NCBI RefSeq assembly: GCF_029257255.1
Contig: NZ_JARICI010000050.1
Location: forward strand, 1 to 64,000
Reading direction: 5' to 3'
Source: Sporosarcina sp.
Lineage (GTDB): Bacteria > Bacillota > Bacilli > Bacillales_A > Planococcaceae
Length of the DNA: 64,000 bases
Positions 24,135 through 32,796 of this stretch are shown in pieces. A program made the translations under genes and the position numbers. Within the stretch, counting starts at the first letter, position 1. Every line of letters begins with the position of its first letter. The notes beneath the pieces were generated by a model. The model searched no databases, had not been told where the DNA came from, and saw only the letters and a list, made by a program, of their open reading frames with translations.

Positions 24135-25553
24135 CTACTGATTAAAAAGCTGCGACAGTACATTTCCCATCGCTTCTACTCCCTGATCAATACAATCAGG
24201 AAGGCCAACGCCGTCATATGACGCACCCGCTAGCTGTACCATCGGGAATTGCGTTTGAAGTTCTTCACGCGCACGAATAATTTTCTCTTTATGTCCAACC
24301 CGATACTGCGGCCGGTCATCTTTCCAGCGTGTGATCATACAGAACTCAGGCTGTCCTTCTAATTCAAGTATCTCGCGCAAATCCTGCAAGACAATTTTCT
24401 CGATCTCACTGTCCGGCAAATCAACGATCGCCTCTTCACCGAGACGTCCGACAAACGCGCGGATCAATACTTTATCGTCCGGTGTCGTAGTCGGCCATTT
24501 CCGGTCAACGAGCGTGCACGCGGTAATCGAATAATTACTGCTGCGCGGCACGAGGAATCCGGTTCCGTCAATTTCACGTTTCATTGCCTGTTTCGGAAAA
24601 CCGAGTGCAACTGTCGCGACAGAAGTCGTCGGAATCGTTCCGAGTTCCTTCAATAATCCGTACGGTTCAAATAGCTGGCTTGCCACTGAATGACTGGATG
24701 CCAGAATGACTGCGTCCGTTTCTATTTGTTGCTGATCGCTCAGCGTCAAAATTGCACGGCCGTCACGCTTGTCTATCTTTGTCACACGTGTATTTTTCAA
24801 AACTTCCACATTACCAAGCTGATCTTCAAGTGCCTCAACAACCGATTCCAGACCGTTTCGGAATGTGTGGAATGCACCCATCTTCTTAGAACTGTGACTG
24901 TTTTTTTGTGGTAGCTGTTTAGGCGTTGTTTTTTTCATGCCCAAAATCAGACTGCGATGCTGTTTCTCCACTTCATAGAACTGCGGAAATGTAGATTCAA
25001 GGCTCATTTGGTCAATGTCCCCCGCATAAACGCCTGATAACAGCGGCTCAATAAGGTTTTCTACTACTTCCGTTCCAAAACGCCGACGGAAGAAGTGTCC
25101 CAGCGACTGATCGCCCGTCACTTCAGAACGCGGCAGCACGAAGTCTCCTGCTGCACGTAATTTGCCGGTTAGACTGAACAACCCCGACGTAATAAACGGT
25201 TTGATTTCTGTCGGAATCCCCATCACTGCACCTGCAGGAATCGGATGCATTTCATCTTGCAGTAAAATATAAGCTTGCCCTGTCGCATTTCGTACGAGCT
25301 GATCTGCAATACCAAGATCGGCCGCCAGCTGATCAACACTTTTCTTACGGATCAAAAAGGAGTCAGGACCGCGCTCGATTACATAGCCGTCTCGACGGAC
25401 TGTCTGAATTTTACCGCCCAGTTCAGTTGACGCTTCAATCAACGTAATATCAAGAGGGTGCCCCTGTTCTCTCGCCGCTTTCTGCATATAAAAAGCCGCT
25501 GAGAGACCTGTGATGCCACCGCCGATAATGACTGCTTTTTTTCGTTCGCTCAT
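24135..25553 (-). CDS. hemY: Coproporphyrinogen III oxidase (HemY/CgoX)
   Basis: 472-aa FAD enzyme that oxidises coproporphyrinogen III to coproporphyrin III in the Gram-positive heme route; older annotations say protoporphyrinogen oxidase. Dinucleotide-binding motif VIIGGGITGLSAAFYM opens the protein; ERGPDSFL near 63, NLIEPLLSGVYAGDIDQ near 170 and the C-terminal GVGLPDCIDQG are family blocks. The start MSERKK at 25553 aligns with B. subtilis HemY; two upstream in-frame ATGs are possible. Third in hemE-hemH-hemY. Confidence 0.94.
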   Translation of the reverse strand: MSERKKAVIIGGGITGLSAAFYMQKAAREQGHPLDITLIEASTELGGKIQTVRRDGYVIERGPDSFLIRKKSVDQLAADLGIADQLVRNATGQAYILLQDEMHPIPAGAVMGIPTEIKPFITSGLFSLTGKLRAAGDFVLPRSEVTGDQSLGHFFRRRFGTEVVENLIEPLLSGVYAGDIDQMSLESTFPQFYEVEKQHRSLILGMKKTTPKQLPQKNSHSSKKMGAFHTFRNGLESVVEALEDQLGNVEVLKNTRVTKIDKRDGRAILTLSDQQQIETDAVILASSHSVASQLFEPYGLLKELGTIPTTSVATVALGFPKQAMKREIDGTGFLVPRSSNYSITACTLVDRKWPTTTPDDKVLIRAFVGRLGEEAIVDLPDSEIEKIVLQDLREILELEGQPEFCMITRWKDDRPQYRVGHKEKIIRAREELQTQFPMVQLAGASYDGVGLPDCIDQGVEAMGNVLSQLFNQ

Positions 25554-25581
25554 GTCCCTCATCACTCCGATCATGTTGCAA

Positions 25582-26517
25582 TTAATTCGATTCGTTCAAT
25601 TTATCCAGTACCGCATCCGCCATCGCGTCTACGAATAACGCATCCGTATTCGGCATCGCCGGTCTGTGATACGCTGCACCGATTTCGTCACATACTACTT
25701 TACATTCATAATCATTGTCATACAGCACCTCAAGGTGATCTGATACGAAACCAACCGGTGTGTAGACGAATGATTTATAGCCTTTGGTTTCAAACAATTC
25801 ACGCGTCAGATCCTGCACATCAGGCCCGAGCCAAGGTTCGCCCGTCTGTCCTTCACTTTGCCAACCGAGCGCATACGTCTTCACGCCTGCTGCTTCTGTG
25901 ATCAATTCTGCTGTTTCCTTCAGCTGATCGGCATATGGATCGCCGTTCGCCAAAATCTTTTCTGGCAAAGAGTGTGCGGATACAATCAGGCATGTAGTTT
26001 CACGCTCCGCTTCATCCATCGCACCGTATGTCTGGCGCAATTGATTCGCCCAGTACTCGATGAATTTCGGCTGCTTGTACCAGCTTTCCACTGATGTCAG
26101 ACGAATATCATGCTTATCCGCTTCTTCTTTCGCGCGGCCATTGTAAGATTTCACAGAGAACGTCGAGAAATGAGGTGCCAGAACGATGGACACAGCTTCT
26201 TCAATTCCGTCATTATGCATTTTCTGAACTGCATCTTCAATAAACGGTGCAATATGCTTTAAGCCGATATAGACATGGAATTCGATATCGCTCTGCACTT
26301 CATTCAAATGGTTGCCAAGCGCATTAGCCTGATCCTCCGTAATTTTTGCCAGTGGAGAAATCCCGCCGATTGCTTCATAGCGATTGCGAAGATCTTCCAA
26401 TTGTTCAGGTGCTGGCGGACGGCCTCTGCGGATGTGCGTGTAGTAAGATTCTATGTCGTCATACGAATTCGGTGTGCCGTAAGCCATTACAAGTAAGCCC
26501 ATTTTCTTCTTTGTCAT
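25582..26517 (-). CDS. hemH: Coproporphyrin ferrochelatase (HemH/CpfC)
   Basis: 311-aa enzyme inserting ferrous iron into coproporphyrin III. Family blocks are [16 protein letters not shown] at the start, [32 protein letters not shown] and [14 protein letters not shown]; the last holds the catalytic histidine and a conserved Glu is in [14 protein letters not shown] at 26517 follows GAGGTGA; the GTG inside that site is rejected. Lies 24 bases after hemE. Confidence 0.95.
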   Translation of the reverse strand: MTKKKMGLLVMAYGTPNSYDDIESYYTHIRRGRPPAPEQLEDLRNRYEAIGGISPLAKITEDQANALGNHLNEVQSDIEFHVYIGLKHIAPFIEDAVQKMHNDGIEEAVSIVLAPHFSTFSVKSYNGRAKEEADKHDIRLTSVESWYKQPKFIEYWANQLRQTYGAMDEAERETTCLIVSAHSLPEKILANGDPYADQLKETAELITEAAGVKTYALGWQSEGQTGEPWLGPDVQDLTRELFETKGYKSFVYTPVGFVSDHLEVLYDNDYECKVVCDEIGAAYHRPAMPNTDALFVDAMADAVLDKLNESN

Positions 26518-26541
26518 CTGTATCACCTCAAAAGTTTGATT

Positions 26542-27591
26542 TTATTTTGAACGCAATTGTGCACTATATTCATGTACGAAAGCCGTCAATCGCTTCAGTG
26601 TTGCCGGATTCACTTCAGGGAATACCCCGTGTCCTAAGTTAAAGATGTGACTCCCGTGTTCAACGCCTTGTTCCACGATGATTTTCGCACGTTCTTCAAT
26701 TACTGACCAGTCTGCAAGCAGCATAGACGGATCCAAGTTTCCTTGAAGTGGCTTCGTCAGCCCACGCTCGCCAGCCTCTTTAACAGATAAACGCCAGTCC
26801 AGCCCTACCACATCAACTGGCAGATCATGCCATTCATTTGCCAGGTGACTTGCCCCTACACCAAATGTAATCAACGGAACATTTAATTTGCGAAGCTCAG
26901 AGAAAATCCGTGTCATTGTCGGCTTAATAAAAATCCGGTAATCAGAGACGTTGAGCGCTCCCACCCACGAATCAAAGATCTGTACTGCTTTTGCTCCTGC
27001 TGCTACTTGTGCCTGAATATACGTAATCGTCATATCCGCAAGCTTATCCATCAATGCGAACCAAGCTTGTGGTTCAGATACCATAAACGATTTCGTCAGG
27101 TTATAGCCCTTCGAAGGCCCGCCTTCAATCATATAGCTCGCAAGCGTAAACGGAGCGCCTGCAAAACCGATCAACGGCACGTTCAATTGCTCCTGTGTAA
27201 GAAGTTTGATCGTGTCCAACACATACGGTACTTGCTCTTCGGCAGAAAACTCTCCAAGATTTTCGATATCCTGAGCAGAGCGGATCGGGTTCGAGATGAC
27301 AGGTCCCACACCTGATTTAATCTTCACATCCACACCGATTCCTACTAACGGTGTAACAATATCTTTATATAGAATGGCTGCATCGACATCATATTGATCA
27401 ACCGGCAACTTCGTTACGTACGCACATAATTCAGGCTGATGTGTGATTTCCTCCAGGGAGTATTTCTCTTTAATTTTACGATATTCCGGCTGCGAACGGC
27501 CCGCCTGACGCATGAACCATACAGGAGTGTGCTCAATCTTTTCTCCTCTGGCAGCACGAAGCAATGTATCATTAAACGCTGTCATATTCAC
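26542..27591 (-). CDS. hemE: Uroporphyrinogen decarboxylase
   Basis: 349-aa TIM-barrel enzyme converting uroporphyrinogen III to coproporphyrinogen III. Diagnostic [17 protein letters not shown] lies near 23-39 and the second motif [13 protein letters not shown] near 142. The catalytic aspartate is in AAILYKDI near 72. First of hemE-hemH-hemY. Start is GTG (27591) or ATG two codons later; both are near GAGGG. Divergent from hmoB. Confidence 0.95.
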   Translation of the reverse strand: MNMTAFNDTLLRAARGEKIEHTPVWFMRQAGRSQPEYRKIKEKYSLEEITHQPELCAYVTKLPVDQYDVDAAILYKDIVTPLVGIGVDVKIKSGVGPVISNPIRSAQDIENLGEFSAEEQVPYVLDTIKLLTQEQLNVPLIGFAGAPFTLASYMIEGGPSKGYNLTKSFMVSEPQAWFALMDKLADMTITYIQAQVAAGAKAVQIFDSWVGALNVSDYRIFIKPTMTRIFSELRKLNVPLITFGVGASHLANEWHDLPVDVVGLDWRLSVKEAGERGLTKPLQGNLDPSMLLADWSVIEERAKIIVEQGVEHGSHIFNLGHGVFPEVNPATLKRLTAFVHEYSAQLRSK

Positions 27592-27642
27592 CGAACCCTC
27601 TTTCTGTTATTTTTCATTTTTCAATTAGTAAATTATTATCCG

Positions 27643-27671
27643 TTTATCATCATAAACTCTTGACAAGTCAA
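27643..27671 (-). promoter_or_regulatory. Putative hemE promoter with a 12-bp palindrome
   Basis: Minus strand TTGACT, 17 bases, GATAAA. The -35 lies inside the perfect palindrome TTGACAAGTCAA (27660-27671), in the divergent hemE/hmoB gap. Regulator unknown. Confidence 0.45.
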
Positions 27672-27880
27672 TGTATAGCGAATTGCCCCTTTGTCATAAT
27701 TTTGTGCTTACCGTGAGCGGTACTTCGCCATTTTTTCGACAATCATTCTTTAGTAACTAACTCACTTTATGTTTGATTTGATGTATTTAGGGGAATTAAT
27801 TACTATTAGAATACATAACAGGATAGATCATCGTACGCGCGTTTCACACCACTGTTACTAGTCAAAGGAGGAAATTAGTT

Positions 27881-28390
27881 ATGAATATTTATATGACAAC
27901 GGGAACGATGGATTTTATGGAAAAAATAAGAGATAAGTACGTAGATGAATCAATCATTCTAATGAACGGAGGCGGCCACACGCTTCTATTGCATGAAACA
28001 AATGGCAAGTCTGTTTTCCAGACGCCAAGAAAATATGAAGTCGTCGGAACTGCAGGAGATCTTACACACGACGGCTACTTTGCGATGGACAATGTGGCAG
28101 TCACAGATGAAGGAAAACCAATTTTTGAGCATCAGTACAAAATGACCGGTGATAAGTTAGTAAACATGCCGGGCTTCCTGGCTTTCCGTCTTTTACGCCC
28201 GATCGGTTCTGATACTTATATTGTTCTAACGGAGTGGTCAGACAGACGCCATTACGAATTGTGGCATAACTCACCGGGCTATCAGCTTTCCAATCCGGGT
28301 GAATTCAAAGATCAAGGCGGCGCCACACTGCACATCTTCACAAGTGCTCCCTATACCGCCACTTATACTACGCCGACCGAAGAAATTTAA
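27881..28390 (+). CDS. hmoB: Heme-degrading monooxygenase HmoB
   Basis: 169-aa protein with a C-terminal ABM (antibiotic biosynthesis monooxygenase) domain (residues about 65-165; PGFLAFRLLRPIGSDTYIVLTEW and ELWHNSPGYQ), as in B. subtilis HmoB (YhgC), which opens heme and releases iron. The N-terminal half (ILMNGGGHTLLLHETNG) matches the HmoB-specific region. Strong GGAGG site. Divergent from hemE, as in B. subtilis, putting heme breakdown beside heme synthesis. Confidence 0.9.
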   Translation: MNIYMTTGTMDFMEKIRDKYVDESIILMNGGGHTLLLHETNGKSVFQTPRKYEVVGTAGDLTHDGYFAMDNVAVTDEGKPIFEHQYKMTGDKLVNMPGFLAFRLLRPIGSDTYIVLTEWSDRRHYELWHNSPGYQLSNPGEFKDQGGATLHIFTSAPYTATYTTPTEEI

Positions 28391-28403
28391 TTGATTATAG
28401 CGA

Positions 28404-28437
28404 AGAGATCTGATGCGTAGACGTCAGATCTCTTTTT
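28404..28437 (+). terminator. Terminator after hmoB
   Basis: Perfect 10-bp stem AGAGATCTGA/TCAGATCTCT, 10-base loop, then TTTT. Confidence 0.88.
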
Positions 28438-28466
28438 GCACTATCTGAATCTTTGGATTCCTTAGT

Positions 28467-28495
28467 TTGCTTGCCTTCTGCCCCATTGCTATAAT
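28467..28495 (+). promoter_or_regulatory. Promoter of the M20 amidohydrolase gene
   Basis: TTGCTT, 17 bases, TATAAT, with an extended -10 TG at 28487-28488. Confidence 0.8.
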
Positions 28496-28542
28496 GAAAA
28501 CTATACTGAGTGGACATACCGGCAAGAGAAAGGGGAATGGTC

Positions 28543-29706
28543 ATGAAAGAGATGCTATTCAAGAAACTAGAACAGTCCTACGATGACATGGTGGAAATTC
28601 GCCGCTATCTGCATATGAATCCAGAGGTTTCATTCGAAGAAGAAAAGACCGCTGCGTATATAGCGGATTTTTATAATAAACTGGGCGTTGAAGTGCGTAC
28701 AGATGTGGGCGGCAATGGACTTGTCGCGAGAGTGAAAGGTGGCAAGCCCGGGAAGACTGTCGCGCTTCGTGCAGATTTTGACGCACTGCCAATCCAGGAT
28801 CAAAAAGAGACACCATACGCTTCTCAAGTCCCTGGTGTGATGCACGCCTGCGGACATGACGGACACACTGCGACACTTTTGCAACTGGCGAAGGCTATGC
28901 ATGAAATGCGCGAAGATCTTTCAGGCGAATATGTATATATTCACCAGCATGCAGAGGAACTCGCTCCGGGCGGTGCCATCGCCATGATAGAAGACGGCTG
29001 TCTTGACGGTGTCGATGTGATTTTTGGTACACATTTATGGTCGTTACTTGATTCAGGCATCATTTATTATGCTCCAGGTCCGATTATGGCTGCCCCTGAC
29101 CGATTCCAAATTACGATTCAGGGAGCCGGCGGTCACGGCGCGGCCCCACATCAAACAAAAGACGCCATCGTCATCGGTGCGCAATTGGTCATGAACCTGC
29201 AGCAGATTGTTTCAAGACGTGTAGATCCAATTGAATCCGCCGTGCTGTCTGTCGGTTCCTTCGTTTCGGATAATGCCTATAACGTCATAGCGGACCAAGC
29301 GGTAATTATTGGGACTGTCCGAACATTCACACCGGAACTTCGGAATCTGATGGAAGAGGAAATTCGTCGGGTTGTACAAGGCACTGCCGTCATGAATGAC
29401 TGCGAAATTACAGTGGATTATTCCCGCGGCTACCCAGCAGTCGTCAATCACGAAAAAGAGACAAAGTTCCTCAAATCAGTGGCGGACACAATTCCCGGCT
29501 TGCGCGGCGTGGAAGAAGTGCAACCACAGATGGGCGGAGAAGACTTTTCGTACTATCTAGAGAAAGTTCCCGGAACCTTCTTCTTTACTGGAGCTAAACC
29601 TGAAGATGCTTACCCTCACCACCACCCACGTTTTGATTTTGATGAATCAGCGATGATCGCTGCCGCAAAAACACTTGGTGCGGCGGCAATTGACTACCAG
29701 AAGTAA
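28543..29706 (+). CDS. M20 family amidohydrolase (N-acyl-amino-acid/IAA-amidohydrolase type)
   Basis: 387-aa zinc-dependent hydrolase of amide bonds on N-acylated amino acids or small conjugates. Metal ligands are in MHACGHDGHTATLL and HQHAEELAPGGA; the dimerisation domain has GAGGHGAAPHQTKDAI and the last ligand lies in PHHHPRFDFDE. Close in type to B. subtilis YhaA, whose gene is also in the hem-comK neighbourhood. ATG at 28543 is seven bases from AAGGGGA; upstream in-frame GTG/ATG are rejected. Own promoter and terminator. Confidence 0.88.
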   Translation: MKEMLFKKLEQSYDDMVEIRRYLHMNPEVSFEEEKTAAYIADFYNKLGVEVRTDVGGNGLVARVKGGKPGKTVALRADFDALPIQDQKETPYASQVPGVMHACGHDGHTATLLQLAKAMHEMREDLSGEYVYIHQHAEELAPGGAIAMIEDGCLDGVDVIFGTHLWSLLDSGIIYYAPGPIMAAPDRFQITIQGAGGHGAAPHQTKDAIVIGAQLVMNLQQIVSRRVDPIESAVLSVGSFVSDNAYNVIADQAVIIGTVRTFTPELRNLMEEEIRRVVQGTAVMNDCEITVDYSRGYPAVVNHEKETKFLKSVADTIPGLRGVEEVQPQMGGEDFSYYLEKVPGTFFFTGAKPEDAYPHHHPRFDFDESAMIAAAKTLGAAAIDYQK

Positions 29707-29712
29707 ATGAAT

Positions 29713-29747
29713 GCTGTCAGCCTTTTCAAAAGGTCGGCAGCTTTTTT
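29713..29747 (+). terminator. Terminator after the amidohydrolase gene
   Basis: GCTGTC/GGCAGC outer and CCTTTT/AAAAGG inner stems, followed by TTTTTT. Confidence 0.88.
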
Positions 29748-29789
29748 AGCGAAATATAGAGAATATTTCCCTTTTAGATAATTATCTTG

Positions 29790-29817
29790 TTGATTTTTGA
29801 TTTTTCTGTCTTATAAT
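29790..29817 (+). promoter_or_regulatory. Promoter of comK
   Basis: TTGATT, 16 bases, TATAAT, about 45 bases before the comK ATG. A clear pair of AAAA-N5-TTTT ComK boxes was not found. Confidence 0.7.
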
Positions 29818-29860
29818 GAGATCATACGTATATCGGCCTATAAAAATTGGAGGGAATGCT

Positions 29861-30397
29861 ATGGCTCATGAACAAATTTTATCTTCTTACGTCGTGACGT
29901 TTCATACTTTCGCATTACTGAACGGGAAACACCCTAATCCCTTTTTCACGCAAGTCATTGAGAGTAATCGAACATTCTTCGTCGAAAAAACTCCGCTGGA
30001 AATCATGCGTGACTCCTGCGCTCATTACCGCACCAACCTCGAAGCAATTATTGAAAGCTCCAAAAAAGATTTGAAGAAACGACATAAACCACCCATCATG
30101 TTAACTCACTCGCATAATAAACCGTTACTGTTTTTCCCATTATTATCACCATCACTGCACCAGAATACATGGGTTGCCTTTCACGCGGTCAAAGATGCTC
30201 ATCCGCATAAAGACGGAGTGTCCCTCGTGCTGAAGAATAATGCAAACTTGCCATTGAAAACGTCAATGAATACAGTGTATCGCCAAGTCACATTGTCTCA
30301 CGTTCTGTCTCAGCGGTTTGATAACGCACAAGAAGAATTGCGCAGTTCCTATTCGATGGTTATGGAGCCGAAACATTCCGACTCCCCAATTTCCTAA
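29861..30397 (+). CDS. comK: Competence transcription factor ComK
   Basis: 178-aa ComK-family protein, the master activator of DNA uptake genes in Bacilli. Conserved blocks are FFVEKTPLEIMRDSCAHY near 55, HKPPIMLTHSHNKPLLFFP near 90 and the following SPSLHQNTWVAFHAV with the invariant Trp. Similarity to B. subtilis ComK is moderate and the extreme C-terminus is different. ATG at 29861 follows GGAGGG by six bases. Its last 38 bases overlap the 3' end of the minus-strand yhjD-like gene. Confidence 0.88.
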   Translation: MAHEQILSSYVVTFHTFALLNGKHPNPFFTQVIESNRTFFVEKTPLEIMRDSCAHYRTNLEAIIESSKKDLKKRHKPPIMLTHSHNKPLLFFPLLSPSLHQNTWVAFHAVKDAHPHKDGVSLVLKNNANLPLKTSMNTVYRQVTLSHVLSQRFDNAQEELRSSYSMVMEPKHSDSPIS

Positions 30398-30737
30398 GAT
30401 ACTGATTCAGCAGCTCTTCGGTACGGTTTCGAAGGCGGACATTCAAGTAGCGGCGGGAATCTTCATAGCCGTCATGCAGAAATAGATATTCCGTAAATAA
30501 TTCATCTGTTGATTTACGAATAACTTTCATTTTGTGCTGACGCAAGTAAATCGCGGTTTTCTGGAGTTCTGCCGTCACTGCATTCATCGTGTCGTCCACT
30601 AAGTTGAGGTATGGGCTTTTTAATTTGAAAGGCATTTGCTCTACAAGCTGCCGGTCCCTTTCAAGAATCGTCAACAGCATAGGCAGGTAAATATAGTTTT
30701 CTAAATAGGGCAGTGCTTCTGAAGGGATCAAAGGCAT
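30360..30737 (-). CDS. YhjD-like protein of unknown function
   Basis: 125-aa helical, basic protein resembling the uncharacterised Bacilli YhjD family (ENYIYLPMLLTILERDRQ at 13-30, HKMKVIRKS near 68, RLRNRTEELLNQYLRK near the end). No membrane segment or motif of known chemistry. Strong AGGAGG site and good promoter. Tail-to-tail overlap with comK means the two transcripts are complementary at their 3' ends. Confidence 0.65.
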   Translation of the reverse strand: MPLIPSEALPYLENYIYLPMLLTILERDRQLVEQMPFKLKSPYLNLVDDTMNAVTAELQKTAIYLRQHKMKVIRKSTDELFTEYLFLHDGYEDSRRYLNVRLRNRTEELLNQYLRKLGSRNVSAP

Positions 30738-30775
30738 GCGCTTCGCCTCCTATTAGAACTAGTGTTCGTATTATG

Positions 30776-30804
30776 ATTATAATCTTTACTTACTTGAAAA
30801 GCAA
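30776..30804 (-). promoter_or_regulatory. Promoter of the yhjD-like gene
   Basis: Minus strand TTGCTT, 17 bases, TATAAT, about 40 bases before the ATG. Confidence 0.8.
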
Positions 30805-30840
30805 GCAAGTTACATGTGGGAATTTCTATTGGAATTACCA

Positions 30841-30891
30841 AAAAAAGAGGCTGTTGCGGATAGTCATCTACATGACTATCCGCAACAGCCT
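30841..30891 (-). terminator. Strong terminator after the lipoprotein gene
   Basis: Perfect 20-bp stem (30848-30867 with 30872-30891), 4-base loop, followed by CTCTTTTTTT on the minus strand. Confidence 0.95.
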
Positions 30892-30897
30892 TCTTCT

Positions 30898-31461
30898 TTA
30901 CTTCGCCGGTTCGTCTCCAATGAAGTGGATTGAAAATACTTTCCATTTGCCGTCTTCTTTATGGAAGACGGTTACTTGACGTCCGTCTGCAATGTTCTGC
31001 ACGCCGCTGGATGTTTCAGTAAGCGTGGTTTTCAAAGTAGAAAACAATTGCGCTTCTTCTTTTGAATACTTAACAATGGTTTCATTGTCAGCTTCGCGCT
31101 GAATTTCAGTTGTTGCTAGCATCTCTTCCATTGCTTTCCGCTCTTCTTTTGCGTCATAGCCTTTTGTGGAAAGTGTAGCGAGATAGCCGTCTATGTCTTT
31201 GTTATTCAGTGTTTCGATATATTGATTGAATGCTGCAAGGATGTTGTCTCTTTCTTCATCTGGCACACCTGCGGCTTCTTCGACTTGGTCGCCTGACATG
31301 CTGAAGCCGACCTTTTTATCGTCGATACCGTGGTCAATTGCCCCGCTGCCCGGAGCTGCCTCTCCGTTTTCTACATCATTCGGATTCGTTTCTTCTGCTT
31401 TATTACACGCACCCAATACTAGCGCAAGTGCGACAGATGCCGCTGCTAATTGTTTTTTCAT
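30898..31461 (-). CDS. Secreted lipoprotein with NTF2-like domain
   Basis: 187-aa protein with a lipoprotein signal peptide: KKQLAAASVALALVLGAC, lipid-attached Cys at 19. An acidic linker rich in Gly/Asp/Glu follows, then from about residue 70 a domain (ILAAFNQYIETLNNKDIDGYLATLS, ending GRQVTVFHKEDGKWKVFSIHF) with the pattern of NTF2/SnoaL-like or DUF4440-type folds. No catalytic residues can be named. Membrane-anchored outside the cell. Confidence 0.75.
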   Translation of the reverse strand: MKKQLAAASVALALVLGACNKAEETNPNDVENGEAAPGSGAIDHGIDDKKVGFSMSGDQVEEAAGVPDEERDNILAAFNQYIETLNNKDIDGYLATLSTKGYDAKEERKAMEEMLATTEIQREADNETIVKYSKEEAQLFSTLKTTLTETSSGVQNIADGRQVTVFHKEDGKWKVFSIHFIGDEPAK

Positions 31462-31553
31462 TGTTACCTCCTGAACGGAGAATAAGGCCTTTTTTTCGCA
31501 AAAGACCTTTCAGTTTGTGGACAAGAATTAGTGAGAAAGCAAGTAGTTAGGAG

Positions 31554-31688
31554 ACCGTTGACCTGCGTTCCAGGCGGACGCTTTCCCGAGGGCGTGACTT
31601 GAGCCTCCTCGTCCGCTGCGCTACCTGCGGGGTCTCAAGGCGCACGCTGATCCTCCGGGAGTCGCCGCCCTGCACTTCGGTCAACTGG
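31554..31688 (+). repeat. Structured intergenic repeat, left module, copy C
   Basis: Nested palindrome with GGCGG/CCGCC outside, CCCGAGG facing TCCGGGAG, GCGTG (31592)/CACGC (31643) and TTGAG (31599)/CTCAA (31634). Relative to copies A and B the GCATG/CATGC pair has become GCGTG/CACGC, a compensated change. Confidence 0.88.
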
Positions 31689-31850
31689 CATTACTTTTAT
31701 ACTTTGTATGAAAAGTCCTTTTCCATAGCGCATTGCGGATTCTGCAAGCAAAGAATTTTGTATAGAGTACTCACAAAATTATTATGGTCAACAATAAGTT
31801 CACGCAATAAATTCAATGAGCAGACCAAGTAACAATACTTACTATATAAG

Positions 31851-31976
31851 TATTGGAGCGTAAGCCGGTCGACTCCGGGAGGATCAGCCCGACAGGTGAG
31901 ACGACTTTGGGGAGCTTGCGACCAAGTCAGCTCACCGCGGGCCCTCCGGAAAGCGTACCGGCTGAAGCGCAATCCC
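31851..31976 (+). repeat. Structured intergenic repeat, right module, copy C
   Basis: About 125-base nested palindrome: AGCCGGT (31863)/ACCGGCT (31957), CAGGTGAG/CTCACC, GACTT/AAGTC. Its GACTCCGGGAGGATCAGC is close to the reverse complement of the end of left module C. Confidence 0.8.
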
Positions 31977-32084
31977 AGACTGCCATCCTATAACCACAGA
32001 ACTCTCGCAAAGCCATAACCACTAAACCTGTTTATCTACAAACTGAAAGGCCTTTTTCACAAAAGACCTTTCTCGTTTTTTTAT

Positions 32085-32765
32085 TTATTTAACTTCTACC
32101 CAGCCGTTTTTGATAGCTGTGACTACTGCTTGTGTACGGTCGTTTACGCTCATCTTCTGCAGGATGCTGGAGACGTGGTTTTTGACTGTTTTCTCTGAAA
32201 TGAAGAGTGTCTCACCAATTGTCCTGTTGCTTTGTCCGTCTGTCAGCAATTGCAATACTTCACATTCACGCTTTGTCAGCAAATGAAGCGGACGGCGGAT
32301 ATCGTTTTGCTGGAAAGAACCTTTGTGTTCTCTCTCGCTCAAACGGCGGAACTCAGATACTAAATTATGTGTTACTTTCGGATGTAGATAAGATCCGCCG
32401 GCAGCGACCACTTTAATCGCCTGCACAATTGCGTCTGCATCCATTTCTTTCAACATATAGCCAAGTGCGCCTGTTTTCAGCGCGTGTGTCACGTACGACT
32501 CATCGTCGTGGATTGACAGCATAATAACCTTCGCATCAGGATATTCTTTCACCAAAAGCTCTGTTGCATCCACACCGTTCATGCGCGGCATATTAATATC
32601 CATCAATACAACATCCGGCTGATTCTGCTCGTACAGTCCAAGCACTTCATTTCCGTCGTCACCTTCCGCTATTACGTCGAACGACTCTTCAAAGTCTAAG
32701 ATCCGTTTCACACCTTCGCGGAATAATTGGTGATCATCTACAATTAAAATTTTTGTTATTTCCAT
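32085..32765 (-). CDS. degU: Response regulator DegU
   Basis: 226-aa NarL/LuxR-type regulator controlling degradative enzymes, motility, biofilm and competence (priming comK transcription). Receiver with phosphorylated D56 in [12 protein letters not shown]-terminal helix-turn-helix ([18 protein letters not shown]...[17 protein letters not shown]). ATG at 32765 is eight bases from GGAGG; an upstream TTG is rejected. 31 bases after degS. Confidence 0.96.
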   Translation of the reverse strand: MEITKILIVDDHQLFREGVKRILDFEESFDVIAEGDDGNEVLGLYEQNQPDVVLMDINMPRMNGVDATELLVKEYPDAKVIMLSIHDDESYVTHALKTGALGYMLKEMDADAIVQAIKVVAAGGSYLHPKVTHNLVSEFRRLSEREHKGSFQQNDIRRPLHLLTKRECEVLQLLTDGQSNRTIGETLFISEKTVKNHVSSILQKMSVNDRTQAVVTAIKNGWVEVK

Positions 32766-32796
32766 TTCCAGTTCCTCCAAGTCTATACCTTACTTA

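Larger units (their letters stand above)
31462..32084. other. 623-base gap holding a composite repeat flanked by inverted hairpins
   Basis: No convincing gene. Left module 31554-31688, right module 31851-31976, and outside them two related hairpins in opposite orientation (31486-31520 and 32034-32072). The AT-rich middle (31690-31850) shows nothing recognisable. Confidence 0.7.

Noticed and set aside
29707-29860. ComK auto-activation boxes
   Set aside because: The AAAA and TTTT runs present belong to the upstream terminator stem and do not form paired AAAA-N5-TTTT sites.
32044-32075. degU terminator
   Set aside because: The hairpin is good but the T-run is on the plus strand only; on the degU strand it is followed by CAGTTTG, so its role as degU terminator is doubtful.
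31462-32084. Small genes in the composite repeat gap
   Set aside because: Open frames there follow the palindromes, start within them and differ between repeat copies.
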